Assembly: GCF_002214185.1 (NCBI RefSeq)
Contig: NZ_CP022161.1
Location: forward strand, 4,215,767-4,279,766
Reading direction: 5' to 3'
Length of the DNA stretch: 64,000 nt
From: Streptomyces capitiformicae
GTDB taxonomy: Bacteria; Actinomycetota; Actinomycetes; Streptomycetales; Streptomycetaceae
In this document: in pieces, positions 54,344-62,875 of the stretch
How positions within the stretch are numbered: position 1 is the first letter of the stretch
Layout: every line of letters begins with the position of its first letter
Translations under genes and position numbers: made by a program
Notes under the pieces: model-generated
What the model was told of the DNA's origin: nothing
Database searches by the model: none
Seen by the model: only the letters and a program-made list of their open reading frames with translations

Positions 54344-55372
54344 TCAGCCCAGCGGAAGGCGAGCGGCGACGTACTCGGTGAGGTCGAGGAGGCGGTTGGT
54401 GTAGCCCCACTCGTTGTCGTACCAGCCGAAGACCTTCACCAGCTCGCCGTGCGCCTGGGTCAGCGGCGCGTCGAAGACGCAGGAGGCGGGGTCGCCGACG
54501 ACGTCCCGCGAGACGATGGGCGCCTCGGAAACCCGCAGGACGCCCTTCAGTGGCCCATCGGCGGCCTCCCGGAACGCGGTGTTGACCTCCTCCGCGGTGA
54601 CGGCCCGGTCGAGGACCACGCTCAGGTCGGTCAGGGAGCCGTCCTCCACGGGGACGCGTACGGCGATGCCGTCCAGGGTGCCGGACAGTTCCGGCAGGAC
54701 GAGACCGACGGCACGCGCGGCTCCGGTGCTGGTGGGGATGATGTTCACGGCGGCGCTGCGGCCGCGGCGCAGATCCTTGTGCGGGCCGTCGAGAACGACC
54801 TGGTCGTTGGTGTAGCCGTGGATGGTGGTCATCAGGCCCTTGTCGATACCGAAGGACTCGTCGAGGACCTTCACCATCGGCGCCACGCAGTTGGTGGTGC
54901 AGGAGGCGTTGGAGACCACGTGGTCCCGCTCCGGGTCGTACGTACCCTCGTTGACGCCCATGACCACGGTGGCGTCGACACCCTTGCCCGGCACGGACAG
55001 CAGCACCTTGCGCGCGCCGGCCTCCAGGTGCAGGCCGGCCTGTTCGCGGGTGCGGAAGCGGCCGGTGGACTCGATGACGACGTCCACGCCAAGGCTGCCC
55101 CAGGTCAGGGCGGCCGGGTCGCGTTCGGCGGTGACGGCGATGCGGTGTCCGTCGACGGTCAGTGAGTCGTCGTCGTGTTCGACGGTGCGGTGCAGGCGAC
55201 CGTACGTCGAGTCGTACGCCAGCAGGTGCGCCAGCGTGGCCGGTGAGGTGATGTCGTTGACCGCCACGACCTCGACCGGTGTGCCGGTGCCACGCTCCGC
55301 GCGTTCCAGCAGGCAGCGCAGGTAGTTGCGGCCGATGCGGCCGAAGCCGTTGATGCCGACGCGCACGCTCAT
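54344..55372 (-). CDS. gap: Glyceraldehyde-3-phosphate dehydrogenase, type I
   Basis: 342 residues. NAD loop VGINGFGRIGRNYLRCLLER, catalytic Cys in VSNASCTTNCVAPMVKVLDE, HGYTNDQ, NIIPTSTGAARAVGLVLPEL and WYDNEWGYTNRLLDLTEY. A probable second GAPDH dedicated to anaerobic glycolytic flux; the housekeeping copy would be elsewhere. ATG at 55372, with GGGAGGACGAC upstream. An exact box lies 103-116 nt upstream. Confidence 0.96.
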   Translation of the reverse strand: MSVRVGINGFGRIGRNYLRCLLERAERGTGTPVEVVAVNDITSPATLAHLLAYDSTYGRLHRTVEHDDDSLTVDGHRIAVTAERDPAALTWGSLGVDVVIESTGRFRTREQAGLHLEAGARKVLLSVPGKGVDATVVMGVNEGTYDPERDHVVSNASCTTNCVAPMVKVLDESFGIDKGLMTTIHGYTNDQVVLDGPHKDLRRGRSAAVNIIPTSTGAARAVGLVLPELSGTLDGIAVRVPVEDGSLTDLSVVLDRAVTAEEVNTAFREAADGPLKGVLRVSEAPIVSRDVVGDPASCVFDAPLTQAHGELVKVFGWYDNEWGYTNRLLDLTEYVAARLPLG

Positions 55373-55474
55373 GTCCGTCGTCCTCCCGATCGATGCCCGG
55401 CGGTGTGCCTGGGTGGGTTCCCAGCCTGCGCGCGGACAATCGAGAGGGGCAGGGGCCGGACGGGGGCGGACTGC

Positions 55475-55488
55475 GGGACCTTCGGCCC
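55475..55488. promoter_or_regulatory. DevR/OsdR-like box upstream of gap, exact
   Basis: GGGACCTTCGGCCC, the same 14-mer as the proximal nar box (41807-41820). In the gap between the GAPDH start and the stop of the second DevR-like gene. Confidence 0.6.
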
Positions 55489-55539
55489 CGAGTCGGGCTT
55501 CGCCGTTGCCCGGCGCCGGCTGCCGCGTCGCACGTCGCG

Positions 55540-56232
55540 TCAGCGGCCTTCCTGCCTCAGCCGGTCCCGGGCTTCGGTGGCGATCACGGCGGCCTGGATG
55601 CGCCGCTCCACGCCGAGCTTGGCGAGCAGACGGGAAATGTGGTTCTTCACCGTCTTCTCGGCCAGGTACAGGCGCTGACCGATCTGGCGGTTGGTCAGTC
55701 CCTCCCCGATCAGGGCCAGGATCTCCCGCTCCCGGTCGGTCAGACCCGGCAGGGCGTCCGGCTCCTCCTCCTTCTGCTGTCCGCCGCGCAGCCTGGCCAT
55801 CAGCTTGGTGGTGGCGCTCGGGTCCAGCAGCGACTGGCCCCGGGCCACCGTGCGCACGGCCGCCACCAGGTCGGAGCCCTGGATCTGCTTCAGTACGTAA
55901 CCGGATGCGCCCGCCATGATCGAGTCCAGCAGCGCTTCCTCGTCGTCGAACGAGGTCAGCATCAGGCAGGCCAGGTCCGGCATGCGCGAACGCAGCTCCC
56001 GGCACACCGTGACACCATCGCCGTCCGGCAGGCGCACGTCGAGGACCGCGACCTGCGGGCGCAGAGCGGGGACGCGGACAAGGGCCTGCTCCGCCGTGGC
56101 GGCCTCGCCGACCACGGTGATGTCCGGTTCGTCGTTCAGCAGGTCGTGCACCCCGCGCCGTACCACCTCGTGGTCGTCCATCAGGAAGACCTGGATCGGG
56201 TTGTCGGGGCCGGGCTGCTCGCCGTCCGCCAT
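55540..56232 (-). CDS. DevR/OsdR-like NarL-family response regulator (copy 2)
   Basis: 230 residues, same length and very close sequence to the protein at 23148-23840. Receiver Asp65 in [13 protein letters not shown], Thr93, Lys115; DNA-binding helix [17 protein letters not shown] with Lys193, Lys196 and Asn197 as in DosR. Differences cluster at the N-terminus ([14 protein letters not shown]), the linker ([14 protein letters not shown]) and the extreme C-terminus. ATG at 56232, aligned with copy 1. Three boxes lie in its upstream spacer, so autoregulation is likely. No adjacent kinase gene. Confidence 0.93.
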   Translation of the reverse strand: MADGEQPGPDNPIQVFLMDDHEVVRRGVHDLLNDEPDITVVGEAATAEQALVRVPALRPQVAVLDVRLPDGDGVTVCRELRSRMPDLACLMLTSFDDEEALLDSIMAGASGYVLKQIQGSDLVAAVRTVARGQSLLDPSATTKLMARLRGGQQKEEEPDALPGLTDREREILALIGEGLTNRQIGQRLYLAEKTVKNHISRLLAKLGVERRIQAAVIATEARDRLRQEGR

Positions 56233-56335
56233 CGAATGCTCCTGTTCTGCGTATGCCGCGTTCCACGCCGGTGTCCGCGTGGACGCGGTGGGTCGTCTCG
56301 TTGGAGATCCTTCCCGGTTCGGGGCCGTATGCCCA

Positions 56336-56458
56336 GGGCCGGTCGGCCCTGTTTCCCCGAGCACGCGCTGCCGCCGGTCGAAGCCGTCGAGGAACAGGGG
56401 CGTCGGCCGGCAGCGGGTGACGGGGCCCCACGGTCCCGGTTCCGGGGCCGGGTGGCCC
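56336..56458. promoter_or_regulatory. Three DevR/OsdR-like boxes between regulator and HPF-like gene
   Basis: Exact GGGCCGGTCGGCCC at 56336-56349 and GGGCCGGGTGGCCC at 56445-56458, and GGGCC-CCAC-GGTCC (one mismatch) at 56423-56436. The latter two have centres 22 nt apart and end 63 nt before the HPF-like ATG. The first is about 104 nt upstream of the divergent regulator. Confidence 0.65.
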
Positions 56459-56521
56459 TGGGGCCGGGCCGGGAGCTCGCATCAGGCTGGAGCCGCGGAA
56501 CGATCACAAGGAGCGGAACAG

Positions 56522-56917
56522 ATGACCGTCAGGGACACCGACATCCAGCAGACCCCCACCACCGTACGTGTCCGAGGCACAGGCGACGTGGACGAGCGGG
56601 CGCTCGCCTACGTCCGCACCAAGGTCGACGCGGTCCTCGGCCGGTCGGGCCTGCCGCCCGTCAGCGGCGAGGTGCGGATCGAAAAGGCCGCGGCGCACCA
56701 CGCCGGGCACCCGTGGACGGCAGGGGCCGAGATCCGGGTGGGCCGCGACCTCCTGGTCGTCCACGCCGAGGAGGCCACCGCCCACGAGCTCGCGGACCGG
56801 CTGCACGACCGGCTGCGTGGCCAGGTGGAGCGGGTCGTGCACCGCGGGGACGCGGCCCGCAAGTCGGCCACGCCACCGCCTTGGCGCGGCGGCCCGGCGG
56901 ACGGACGGCAGGAGTAG
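56522..56917 (+). CDS. HPF/RaiA-like ribosome-associated protein, short form
   Basis: 131 residues. One HPF/sigma54-modulation-type domain: VRVRGTGDVDERALAYVRTK, VSGEVRIEKAAAHH, DLLVVHAEEATAHELADRLH and DRLRGQVERVVHR. No C-terminal dimerisation domain of long HPF. Proteins of this kind bind and silence ribosomes; a DosR-regulon relative is Rv0079. ATG at 56522 with AAGGAGCG. Likely slows translation during hypoxia (inference). Confidence 0.82.
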   Translation: MTVRDTDIQQTPTTVRVRGTGDVDERALAYVRTKVDAVLGRSGLPPVSGEVRIEKAAAHHAGHPWTAGAEIRVGRDLLVVHAEEATAHELADRLHDRLRGQVERVVHRGDAARKSATPPPWRGGPADGRQE

Positions 56918-56926
56918 GGACCTGGA

Positions 56927-56964
56927 GCCGGGTGCGGGAGGGGGTTCCCCCTCCCGCACCCGGC
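56927..56964. terminator. Very strong terminator hairpin after HPF-like gene
   Basis: 17-bp perfect stem (56927-56943 with 56948-56964) and a 4-nt loop GTTC, 10 nt after the stop codon. It separates the HPF-like gene from the CBS-BON gene 35 nt further on, whose transcription would then need readthrough or its own promoter. Confidence 0.85.
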
Positions 56965-56998
56965 CCGTCCAGCGGCCCTGAGAGAGAAGGAGGGGGGC

Positions 56999-57706
56999 GT
57001 GAAGACCCACACCGTCGGAGAGGTGATGACCCGTGAGGTCATCCAGGCACATCGGCAGACGACGTTCAAGGAGCTCGTACGGCTGCTGAACCGGCACCGG
57101 ATCGGCGGACTGCCCGTCGTCGACGCGGACGACAAGGTGGTCGGGGTGATCTCTGCGACCGACCTCGTCCGCGGGCAGGCGGACCGCGCCGACCGGCGGA
57201 TCCGCCTGCCGGGCCTGCGCCGTCCGGTGCGCGTCCCGGCGAGCGGGGCCCCGGGGCTCGTCGCGGCGGAGCTGATGTCCTCACCTGCGGTCACGGTGCA
57301 TCCGGAGCAACTGGTCCCGGAGGCCGCCCGGATGATGGAGCGTCACCACATTGAGCGGCTTCCCGTGGTGGACGAGGAGGACCGCCTCATCGGCATCGCC
57401 ACCCGCCGCGACCTCCTGCGTGTCTTCCTGCGCACGGACGAGGAGATCCGCCGGCAGGTGATCGACGAGGTCCTGGTCGGCGCCCTCGGCCTGTCCTCCG
57501 ACGCGGTCACCGTGTTCGTCCGGGACGGCGTGGTCACACTGAAGGGACGCCTGGAACGCCGGAGCGACATCCCCCTGGCGATCCGATCGGCCTGGCGGGT
57601 CGAGGGGGCCGTCGGAGTGGTCAACGGCCTGACCTACAGCGTCGACGACTGCCACCCGGCCAAGCCGCGCCCCATTGACGAACCCGTTCAGGGACCGCCC
57701 GCGTGA
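56999..57706 (+). CDS. CBS-pair plus BON domain protein
   Basis: 235 residues. CBS 1 (VGEVMTREVIQAHRQTTFKE, VVGVISATDLV) at about 5-60, CBS 2 (AAELMSSPAVTVHPEQLVPE, LIGIATRRDLLRVFL) at about 90-145, BON at 155-220 (AVTVFVRDGVVTLKGRLERR, VVNGLTYSVDD). GTG at 56999 after GAAGGAGGG. A relative of 34336-35115 without the inserted repeat. A third gene of this type is reduced to the remnant at 11922-12086. Nucleotide sensing is inferred from the CBS pair. Confidence 0.88.
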   Translation: MKTHTVGEVMTREVIQAHRQTTFKELVRLLNRHRIGGLPVVDADDKVVGVISATDLVRGQADRADRRIRLPGLRRPVRVPASGAPGLVAAELMSSPAVTVHPEQLVPEAARMMERHHIERLPVVDEEDRLIGIATRRDLLRVFLRTDEEIRRQVIDEVLVGALGLSSDAVTVFVRDGVVTLKGRLERRSDIPLAIRSAWRVEGAVGVVNGLTYSVDDCHPAKPRPIDEPVQGPPA

Positions 57707-57721
57707 GGTCCCGTTGCCGAG

Positions 57722-57735
57722 GGGCCGTCCGGCCC
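57722..57735. promoter_or_regulatory. DevR/OsdR-like box upstream of adhE, exact
   Basis: GGGCCGTCCGGCCC, 170 nt before the adhE ATG, just after the CBS-BON stop. Confidence 0.6.
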
Positions 57736-57904
57736 TCCCCGACCAGGCCGGACGGGCAGAGGAAAGGACCAACGGCGTCTGCGGCCGGGCCGCACCTCGG
57801 ACGAGAGTGGAATCGGAGCGGCACCGACATCCCTCACGGTGCCGCTCCCGTACCGCCCCGCCGGATCACCTCCGGCGGCACCGACGTACCGGAGGCGCAC
57901 TCCC

Positions 57905-60583
57905 ATGACCCGACAGGAAGCCGGGACCACGACCACGACTCCTCTCACCGAGGCTCCGTCCGACACCACCGTCGCGGTGGACCGGCTCGTGACGGCCGGG
58001 TTGAAGGCGCTCGCCGACTACGAGGAGCTCGACCAGGAGCAGGTCGACCACATCGTCAGGAAGGCGTCGGTCGCCGCTCTGGACCAGCACACCGCGCTGG
58101 CACGGCTCGCAGTGGAGGAGACCGGACGCGGCCTGTTCGAGGACAAGGCGGCCAAGAACATGTTCGCGTGCGAGCACGTCACGCACAGCATGGGCCACAT
58201 GAAGACCGTCGGCGTGATCGCCCGTGACGACGTCGAGGACCTGGTGGAGATCGCCGAACCGGTCGGCGTGATAGCCGCGGTCACCCCGGTCACCAATCCG
58301 ACCTCCACCACGATCTTCAAGGCGCTGATGGCGCTGAAGACCCGCAACCCGGTCGTCTTCGCCTTCCACCCCTCCGCCCAGCGGTGCAGCGCCGAAGCGG
58401 CCCGCGTCGTGCGCGACGCCGCCGTCGCCGCCGGTGCGCCCGAGCACTGCATCCAGTGGATCGAGACCCCGTCCATCGAGGCCACCCGCACCCTGATGCA
58501 CCACCCCGGCATCTCCCTCATCCTCGCCACCGGCGGCAACGCCATGGTCAAGGCCGCCTACTCGGCCGGCAAGCCCGCCCTCGGCGTGGGCGCCGGCAAC
58601 GTCCCCGCCTACGTGCACAAGAGCGCGAAGCTGCGCCGGGCCGTCAACGACCTGGTGCTGTCGAAGTCCTTCGACAACGGGATGATCTGCGCCTCCGAGC
58701 AGGCCGTCATCCTCGACGACGAGATCTACGACGCCGCCCTTGCGGAGTTCCACACCCTGCACGCCCACCTGGCGACCGCCGAGGAGAAGGCGAAGCTGGA
58801 GGCCTTCCTCTTCCCGACCGGCAGGACGGCCGGCAGCGGCTGCGAGCCCAAGGTCAACTCCACGGCCGTAGGACAGAGCCCCGCCTGGATCGCGGAACAG
58901 GCCGGGTTCACCGTGCCTGCCGACACCTCGCTCATCCTGGTCGAGGCCGAGCGGGTCGGCCGGGACGAGCCGCTGACCCGCGAGAAGCTCTGCCCCGTGC
59001 TCGCCGTGCTGCGCGCCGGTTCCGAACAGCAGGGCTTCGACCTCGCCGCGGACATGGTGGCCTTCCACGGCCAGGGCCACAGCGCCGTCATCCACACCGA
59101 GGACCCCGCGCTCGCCGAGGCGTACGGCCGCCGCATCAAGACGGTACGGGTCATCGTCAACTCGCCATCCTCGCAGGGTGCCATCGGCGGCATCTACAAC
59201 GGCCTGCTGCCGTCGCTGACGCTCGGCTGCGGCTCCTGGGGCAGCACCTCAGTCTCCAACAACGTCTCCGCCGCCCAGCTGCTCAACATCAAGCGGGTCT
59301 CCACCCGCCGCAACAACCTCCAGTGGTTCAAGGTCCCGCCGAAGATCTACTTCGAGCCGCAGGCCCTGCGCTACCTGCAGTCCATGCCGGACATCCACCG
59401 CGTCACCGTCGTCACCGACGCCACCATGACCCGCCTCGGCTTCGTCGACCGCGTCACCCGCATCCTGCAGCGCCGCCGCGAACCGGTCACCGTGCAGATC
59501 ATCGACAACGTCGAACCCGAACCCAGCATCGACTCCGTCCGCCGCGGCGCCCGCCTCATGGGCGACTTCCGCCCCGACACGATCATCGCGCTCGGCGGCG
59601 GCTCGCCCATGGACGCGGCCAAGGTGATGTGGCTGCTGTACGAGCAGCAGGCCGACGGCAAGGACGTCGACTTCGCCGACATGCGGCACAAGTTCTCGGA
59701 CATCCGCAAGCGTGCCTTCCGCTTCCCCGTCCTGGGAAAGCTCGCCCGCCTGGTGTGCGTGCCCACCACGTCCGGAACCGGCGCCGAGGTCACCCCCTTC
59801 GCCGTCATCTCCGACCCGGCCACCGGCAAGAAGTACCCGCTCGCCGACTACGCTCTCACCCCCAGCGTGGCCATCGTCGACCCGCTGCTCACCACCGAAC
59901 TGCCCCCCGCGCTCGCCGCCGACAGCGGCTTCGACGCCCTCACCCACGCCATCGAGGCGTACGTGTCCGTCTACGCCAACGACTTCACCGACGGCCTGGC
60001 GCTCCACGCGATCCGCCTCGTCTTCGACAACATCGCGGCCTCCGTGAACGACGGCGCGGGAAGTCCTCAGGCCCGGGAGAAGATGCACAACGCCGGCGCC
60101 ATCGCGGGCATGGCCTTCGGCAACGCCTTCCTCGGCATCGTCCACGCCATGTCCCACACCCTCGGCGCCACGTTCCACATCGCACACGGCCGCACCAACG
60201 CGGTCCTGCTGCCGCACGTCATCCGCTACAACGGCACCGTCCCCACGAAGCTCACCGGCTGGCCCAAGTACGAGCACTACCGCGCCCCCGAACGCTTCCA
60301 GGACATCGCCCGCACCCTCGGCCTGCCCGCCGCCACGCCTCAGGAGGGCGTGGAATCGCTCGCCTCGGCTGTGGAACGCCTGCGCGACAGCGTGGGCATC
60401 GAGCCGTCGTTCCGCGCCCTCGCCGTCGACGAGCGCGCGTTTTTCGACGCCCTGCCCCAGCAGGCCCTGAACGCCTACGAGGACCAGTGCGCACCCGCCA
60501 ATCCACGGATGCCGATGCTCGACGACATGCAGGAACTCATGCGCACGGCCTACTACGGCCAGAAGGACGCTCCCAGCGCATAG
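57905..60583 (+). CDS. adhE: Bifunctional acetaldehyde-CoA/alcohol dehydrogenase
   Basis: 892 residues, full AdhE length. The N-terminal CoA-acylating acetaldehyde dehydrogenase has VIAAVTPVTNPTSTTIFKAL, active-site Cys in FDNGMICASEQAVI, and GSWGSTSVSNNVSAAQLLNI. The C-terminal iron-type ADH starts at about residue 490, with ALGGGSPMDAAKVMWLLYE, VPTTSGTGAEVTPFAVISD and iron-binding histidines in FLGIVHAMSHTLGATFHIAH. It reduces acetyl-CoA to ethanol, regenerating two NAD+. A fermentation enzyme like this is uncommon in aerobic actinomycetes. ATG at 57905 (CCGGAGGCGC upstream); the frame is open to 57839 but lacks similarity there. Confidence 0.97.
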   Translation: MTRQEAGTTTTTPLTEAPSDTTVAVDRLVTAGLKALADYEELDQEQVDHIVRKASVAALDQHTALARLAVEETGRGLFEDKAAKNMFACEHVTHSMGHMKTVGVIARDDVEDLVEIAEPVGVIAAVTPVTNPTSTTIFKALMALKTRNPVVFAFHPSAQRCSAEAARVVRDAAVAAGAPEHCIQWIETPSIEATRTLMHHPGISLILATGGNAMVKAAYSAGKPALGVGAGNVPAYVHKSAKLRRAVNDLVLSKSFDNGMICASEQAVILDDEIYDAALAEFHTLHAHLATAEEKAKLEAFLFPTGRTAGSGCEPKVNSTAVGQSPAWIAEQAGFTVPADTSLILVEAERVGRDEPLTREKLCPVLAVLRAGSEQQGFDLAADMVAFHGQGHSAVIHTEDPALAEAYGRRIKTVRVIVNSPSSQGAIGGIYNGLLPSLTLGCGSWGSTSVSNNVSAAQLLNIKRVSTRRNNLQWFKVPPKIYFEPQALRYLQSMPDIHRVTVVTDATMTRLGFVDRVTRILQRRREPVTVQIIDNVEPEPSIDSVRRGARLMGDFRPDTIIALGGGSPMDAAKVMWLLYEQQADGKDVDFADMRHKFSDIRKRAFRFPVLGKLARLVCVPTTSGTGAEVTPFAVISDPATGKKYPLADYALTPSVAIVDPLLTTELPPALAADSGFDALTHAIEAYVSVYANDFTDGLALHAIRLVFDNIAASVNDGAGSPQAREKMHNAGAIAGMAFGNAFLGIVHAMSHTLGATFHIAHGRTNAVLLPHVIRYNGTVPTKLTGWPKYEHYRAPERFQDIARTLGLPAATPQEGVESLASAVERLRDSVGIEPSFRALAVDERAFFDALPQQALNAYEDQCAPANPRMPMLDDMQELMRTAYYGQKDAPSA

Positions 60584-60591
60584 GCCGACCT

Positions 60592-60625
60592 GGGCGCGGT
60601 AGGGCCGTTCGGCCCTACCGCGCCC
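60592..60625. terminator. adhE terminator hairpin with a box-like core
   Basis: GGGCGCGGTAGGGCC (60592-60606) pairs perfectly with 60611-60625 over the loop GTTC. The centre (60602-60615, GGGCCGTTCGGCCC) is identical to the exact cyd-upstream box at 130-143, but here the symmetry extends to 15 bp on each side, 8 nt after the adhE stop. I read it as a terminator first. It may also bind the regulator, as the PPOX-type gene starts 240 nt downstream. Confidence 0.75.
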
Positions 60626-60854
60626 CTCACTGCCCGCATTCAAATGGTCTGATCCACCCCCGCCCGTGACCCGCCGTCCACCGGGCTCCACCCCGAGACC
60701 TCGGCGGGTCTCTTGCCACCGATCTTCGAAGGGACACGCAGATGCGGTACCGGCCCCGCGGCCACCGACACCGCGGCGACCAGCGCCGTCACGGCAACGG
60801 CACTCCTACCGAAGCACCCGCGCAGTGAGCGACGAAACCCCACGGAAACCCACC

Positions 60855-61319
60855 ATGACCACCAACAACGCCCCGCCCGCCACCGCCGGACCACGACACA
60901 GCGTGGAACTCGACAGCGCCGAGGCCCTGCGACTCCTGGGCAGCGTCTCCCTGGGCAGGATCGTCTTCACCCAGCACGCGCTCCCCACGATCCGGCCGGT
61001 CAACCACATCCTCGACGACGGCGACATCATCATCCGCACCCACGAAGGCTCGGCGATCACCTCGCACACCCGCCATGCGAACGGCTCAGGCGTCGTCGTC
61101 GCCTACGAGGCCGACGCCATCGACCCGGACACCCACCTCGGCTGGAGCGTGGTCGTCACCGGCTACGCCCGCCTGATCACCGACCCCCACGAACTGGCCC
61201 GCTACCAGGCACTGCTCCACCCCTGGGTGAAACAGGTCATGGACTACGCCGTCCGCATCCACCCCGACCTGGTCACGGGAATCCGGCTCACAGCCGCGGA
61301 CGAGACCATCAGCGCCTGA
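60855..61319 (+). CDS. FMN/F420-binding split-barrel (PPOX-type) protein, divergent member
   Basis: 154 residues. SVELDSAEALRLLGSVSLGR, IVFTQHALPTIRPVNHILDD, VVVAYEADAIDPDTHLGWSV, VTGYARLITDPHELARYQAL and IHPDLVTGIRL. More diverged from the three other intact copies and closer to the Rv2004c/Rv3131-neighbourhood type of split-barrel proteins. I use ATG at 60855; a GTG about 30 nt upstream is an alternative. Role unknown; likely flavin or deazaflavin chemistry. Confidence 0.82.
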   Translation: MTTNNAPPATAGPRHSVELDSAEALRLLGSVSLGRIVFTQHALPTIRPVNHILDDGDIIIRTHEGSAITSHTRHANGSGVVVAYEADAIDPDTHLGWSVVVTGYARLITDPHELARYQALLHPWVKQVMDYAVRIHPDLVTGIRLTAADETISA

Positions 61320-61617
61320 CCCCGACGGATCAGCGATCCAGTGCAGGGCTCCGCGGGCTCCTGCAGGGCTCGCCACCGGATGAGAAAGAGGCTCTTCTGA
61401 GAAAGAGGCTCCTCACTTCTCCTGCGGTTCCAGCAACCGACCCCGGGGGGCTATGCAGAGCGATTGCAGGGTTACGCAGCGTCGTCATCGTCGCGTGTGT
61501 CACCTCGCCGGCACCCGCCGCCGCGAGGGCGATCAGGGCAGGGCCGCCAGGAACCCGTCACCGCGACCGTCCGGCCCCTTTGCCATGGGGCTGTTCGGCC
61601 CCTGCGCAGGGCCCCGG
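61320..61617. other. Gap between convergent PPOX-type genes
   Basis: No gene seen. Contains one near-exact box, GGGCT-GTTC-GGCCC (61588-61601), and a half site at 61569-61577. Both lie at the 3' ends of the flanking genes rather than at promoters, so an eroded promoter or another role is possible. Confidence 0.4.
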
Positions 61618-62058
61618 TCAGCCGGAGAGCCGCACCCCGTACAGCGTGCGACCGCCGACCAGCTCCCGCCCGGTCACCAGCTCGGGCTCGACACGCACGA
61701 AGACCTCCACGGGCGAAGGGGCCCAGGAGCAGGGAACAACCCTGTTCAGGTGCTCGTGCTCGGCCGGGTCGTTCACCACTGCCGCCCGCCCGGTCACGAC
61801 GACACTCCAGCCGGCCCGGGCGACCGCGTCGACCTCGTCCGCCTCGAAGGCGACCACCGAACCGTCGACCGCACGGGCCAGTTCCGAAGCCGCACAGGTG
61901 CGCAGCAGCACCGCACCGTCGTCGTCCAGACAGAAGTTGACCGGCAGGACTGCGGGCAGTGCCTGCCGGGTGTACACGATGCGGCCGACCGACACCTTCG
62001 CCAGCAGACCCAGACATTCCTGCCGACCGAGTTCACGGAAACCATCGTTGGAATGCAT
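61618..62058 (-). CDS. FMN-binding split-barrel (PPOX-type) protein
   Basis: 146 residues. SNDGFRELGRQECLGLLAKV, VGRIVYTRQALPAVLPVNFC, VVAFEADEVDAVARAGWSVV, VRVEPELVTGRELVGGRTLY. Ends normally at GVRLSG. Very close to the gene at 27116-27688; even the leader (ACGGACTGG just before the start) is shared, indicating recent duplication. ATG at 62058 by alignment of the paralogues; no strong ribosome-binding site. Confidence 0.87.
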   Translation of the reverse strand: MHSNDGFRELGRQECLGLLAKVSVGRIVYTRQALPAVLPVNFCLDDDGAVLLRTCAASELARAVDGSVVAFEADEVDAVARAGWSVVVTGRAAVVNDPAEHEHLNRVVPCSWAPSPVEVFVRVEPELVTGRELVGGRTLYGVRLSG

Positions 62059-62127
62059 AGCCAGTCCGTCTCTCACGCAGGGCAACGCTCGCACTCCATC
62101 GTCCGTAGCCTCGGCATCGGAGATGAG

Positions 62128-62141
62128 AGGCCATGAGTCCC
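62128..62141. promoter_or_regulatory. DevR/OsdR-like box upstream of PPOX-type gene
   Basis: AGGCC-ATGA-GTCCC, one mismatch, 70 nt before the start, similar to the 79-nt spacing at the paralogue (27767-27780). Confidence 0.45.
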
Positions 62142-62420
62142 CCCTGTGCCTGAGAGCGGCCCCCGCTGGGGTGCCAATATGCCCCGTCGGCACCCATCGG
62201 GGAGAGCTCGGCCCGTCCAGGAGCCGGACGAGCTCTGTCCCTCAGGTTTGCTCTGCCCATGGACGAAAGGCACACCGGATCCGCCCTCTGCCCAGACGGA
62301 CCAAGAGAGGTGATCGGTGCTGCTTTCAGCCAGTCGAACCCTGTCAACCGGCCGGACGAGACCGTCCGGTCCGGGCGACCTGGTGCGCGGTCCCACAGGC
62401 GCATGCGAAGCTGCGTAAAC

Positions 62421-62434
62421 GGGCCGAACGGCCC
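62421..62434. promoter_or_regulatory. DevR/OsdR-like box upstream of STAS gene, exact
   Basis: GGGCCGAACGGCCC, centred 43-44 nt before the STAS-protein ATG, almost the same spacing as at narG. Confidence 0.6.
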
Positions 62435-62470
62435 TTCCCCGCGGCCCGCCCCCTCGGGTTGTCTCTGGGC

Positions 62471-62803
62471 ATGTCCGAAGCCCACACCATGCCCGCGCCG
62501 TGCCACACGGAACGTGTCGTCGGTGGCACAACCGTGGTGGAACTGCGCGGGGAGATCGACCTACTCACGGCGCAGGCCCTTGTGGCACGCCTCGACACGC
62601 TCACCGCCGGGCCCTGCCCCGACCTGGTGCTGGACCTCCGTCCCGTGTCGTTCATCGACTGCAGCGGACTCGCCCTGCTGTGCCGGACGAGGAACCGGGT
62701 CCTGGCCCGGTGCGGCCGGCTGCGGTTGATTGCCGACAGTCCCCGTTTCCAGCGGATCCTTCGCTGCACCGGCCTGGCCGGTGTCTTCGAGACGTACCGT
62801 TGA
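62471..62803 (+). CDS. STAS-domain anti-sigma factor antagonist
   Basis: 110 residues. STAS fold: VGGTTVVELRGEIDLLTAQA, LVLDLRPVSFIDCSGLALLC. The Ser in DCSGL is the conserved phosphorylation site, as in SpoIIAA/RsbV. Unphosphorylated protein would bind an anti-sigma kinase and free a stress sigma factor. Neither partner is in the window. No ribosome-binding site is evident before ATG 62471, and the short distance to the box suggests a leaderless or near-leaderless transcript. Confidence 0.88.
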   Translation: MSEAHTMPAPCHTERVVGGTTVVELRGEIDLLTAQALVARLDTLTAGPCPDLVLDLRPVSFIDCSGLALLCRTRNRVLARCGRLRLIADSPRFQRILRCTGLAGVFETYR

Positions 62804-62875
62804 AGACCCTCCGGCCCACCCCCGACCGCTCAGCCACCCCTGTACGACGACGGACGACGAACGGCAGCATCCACC

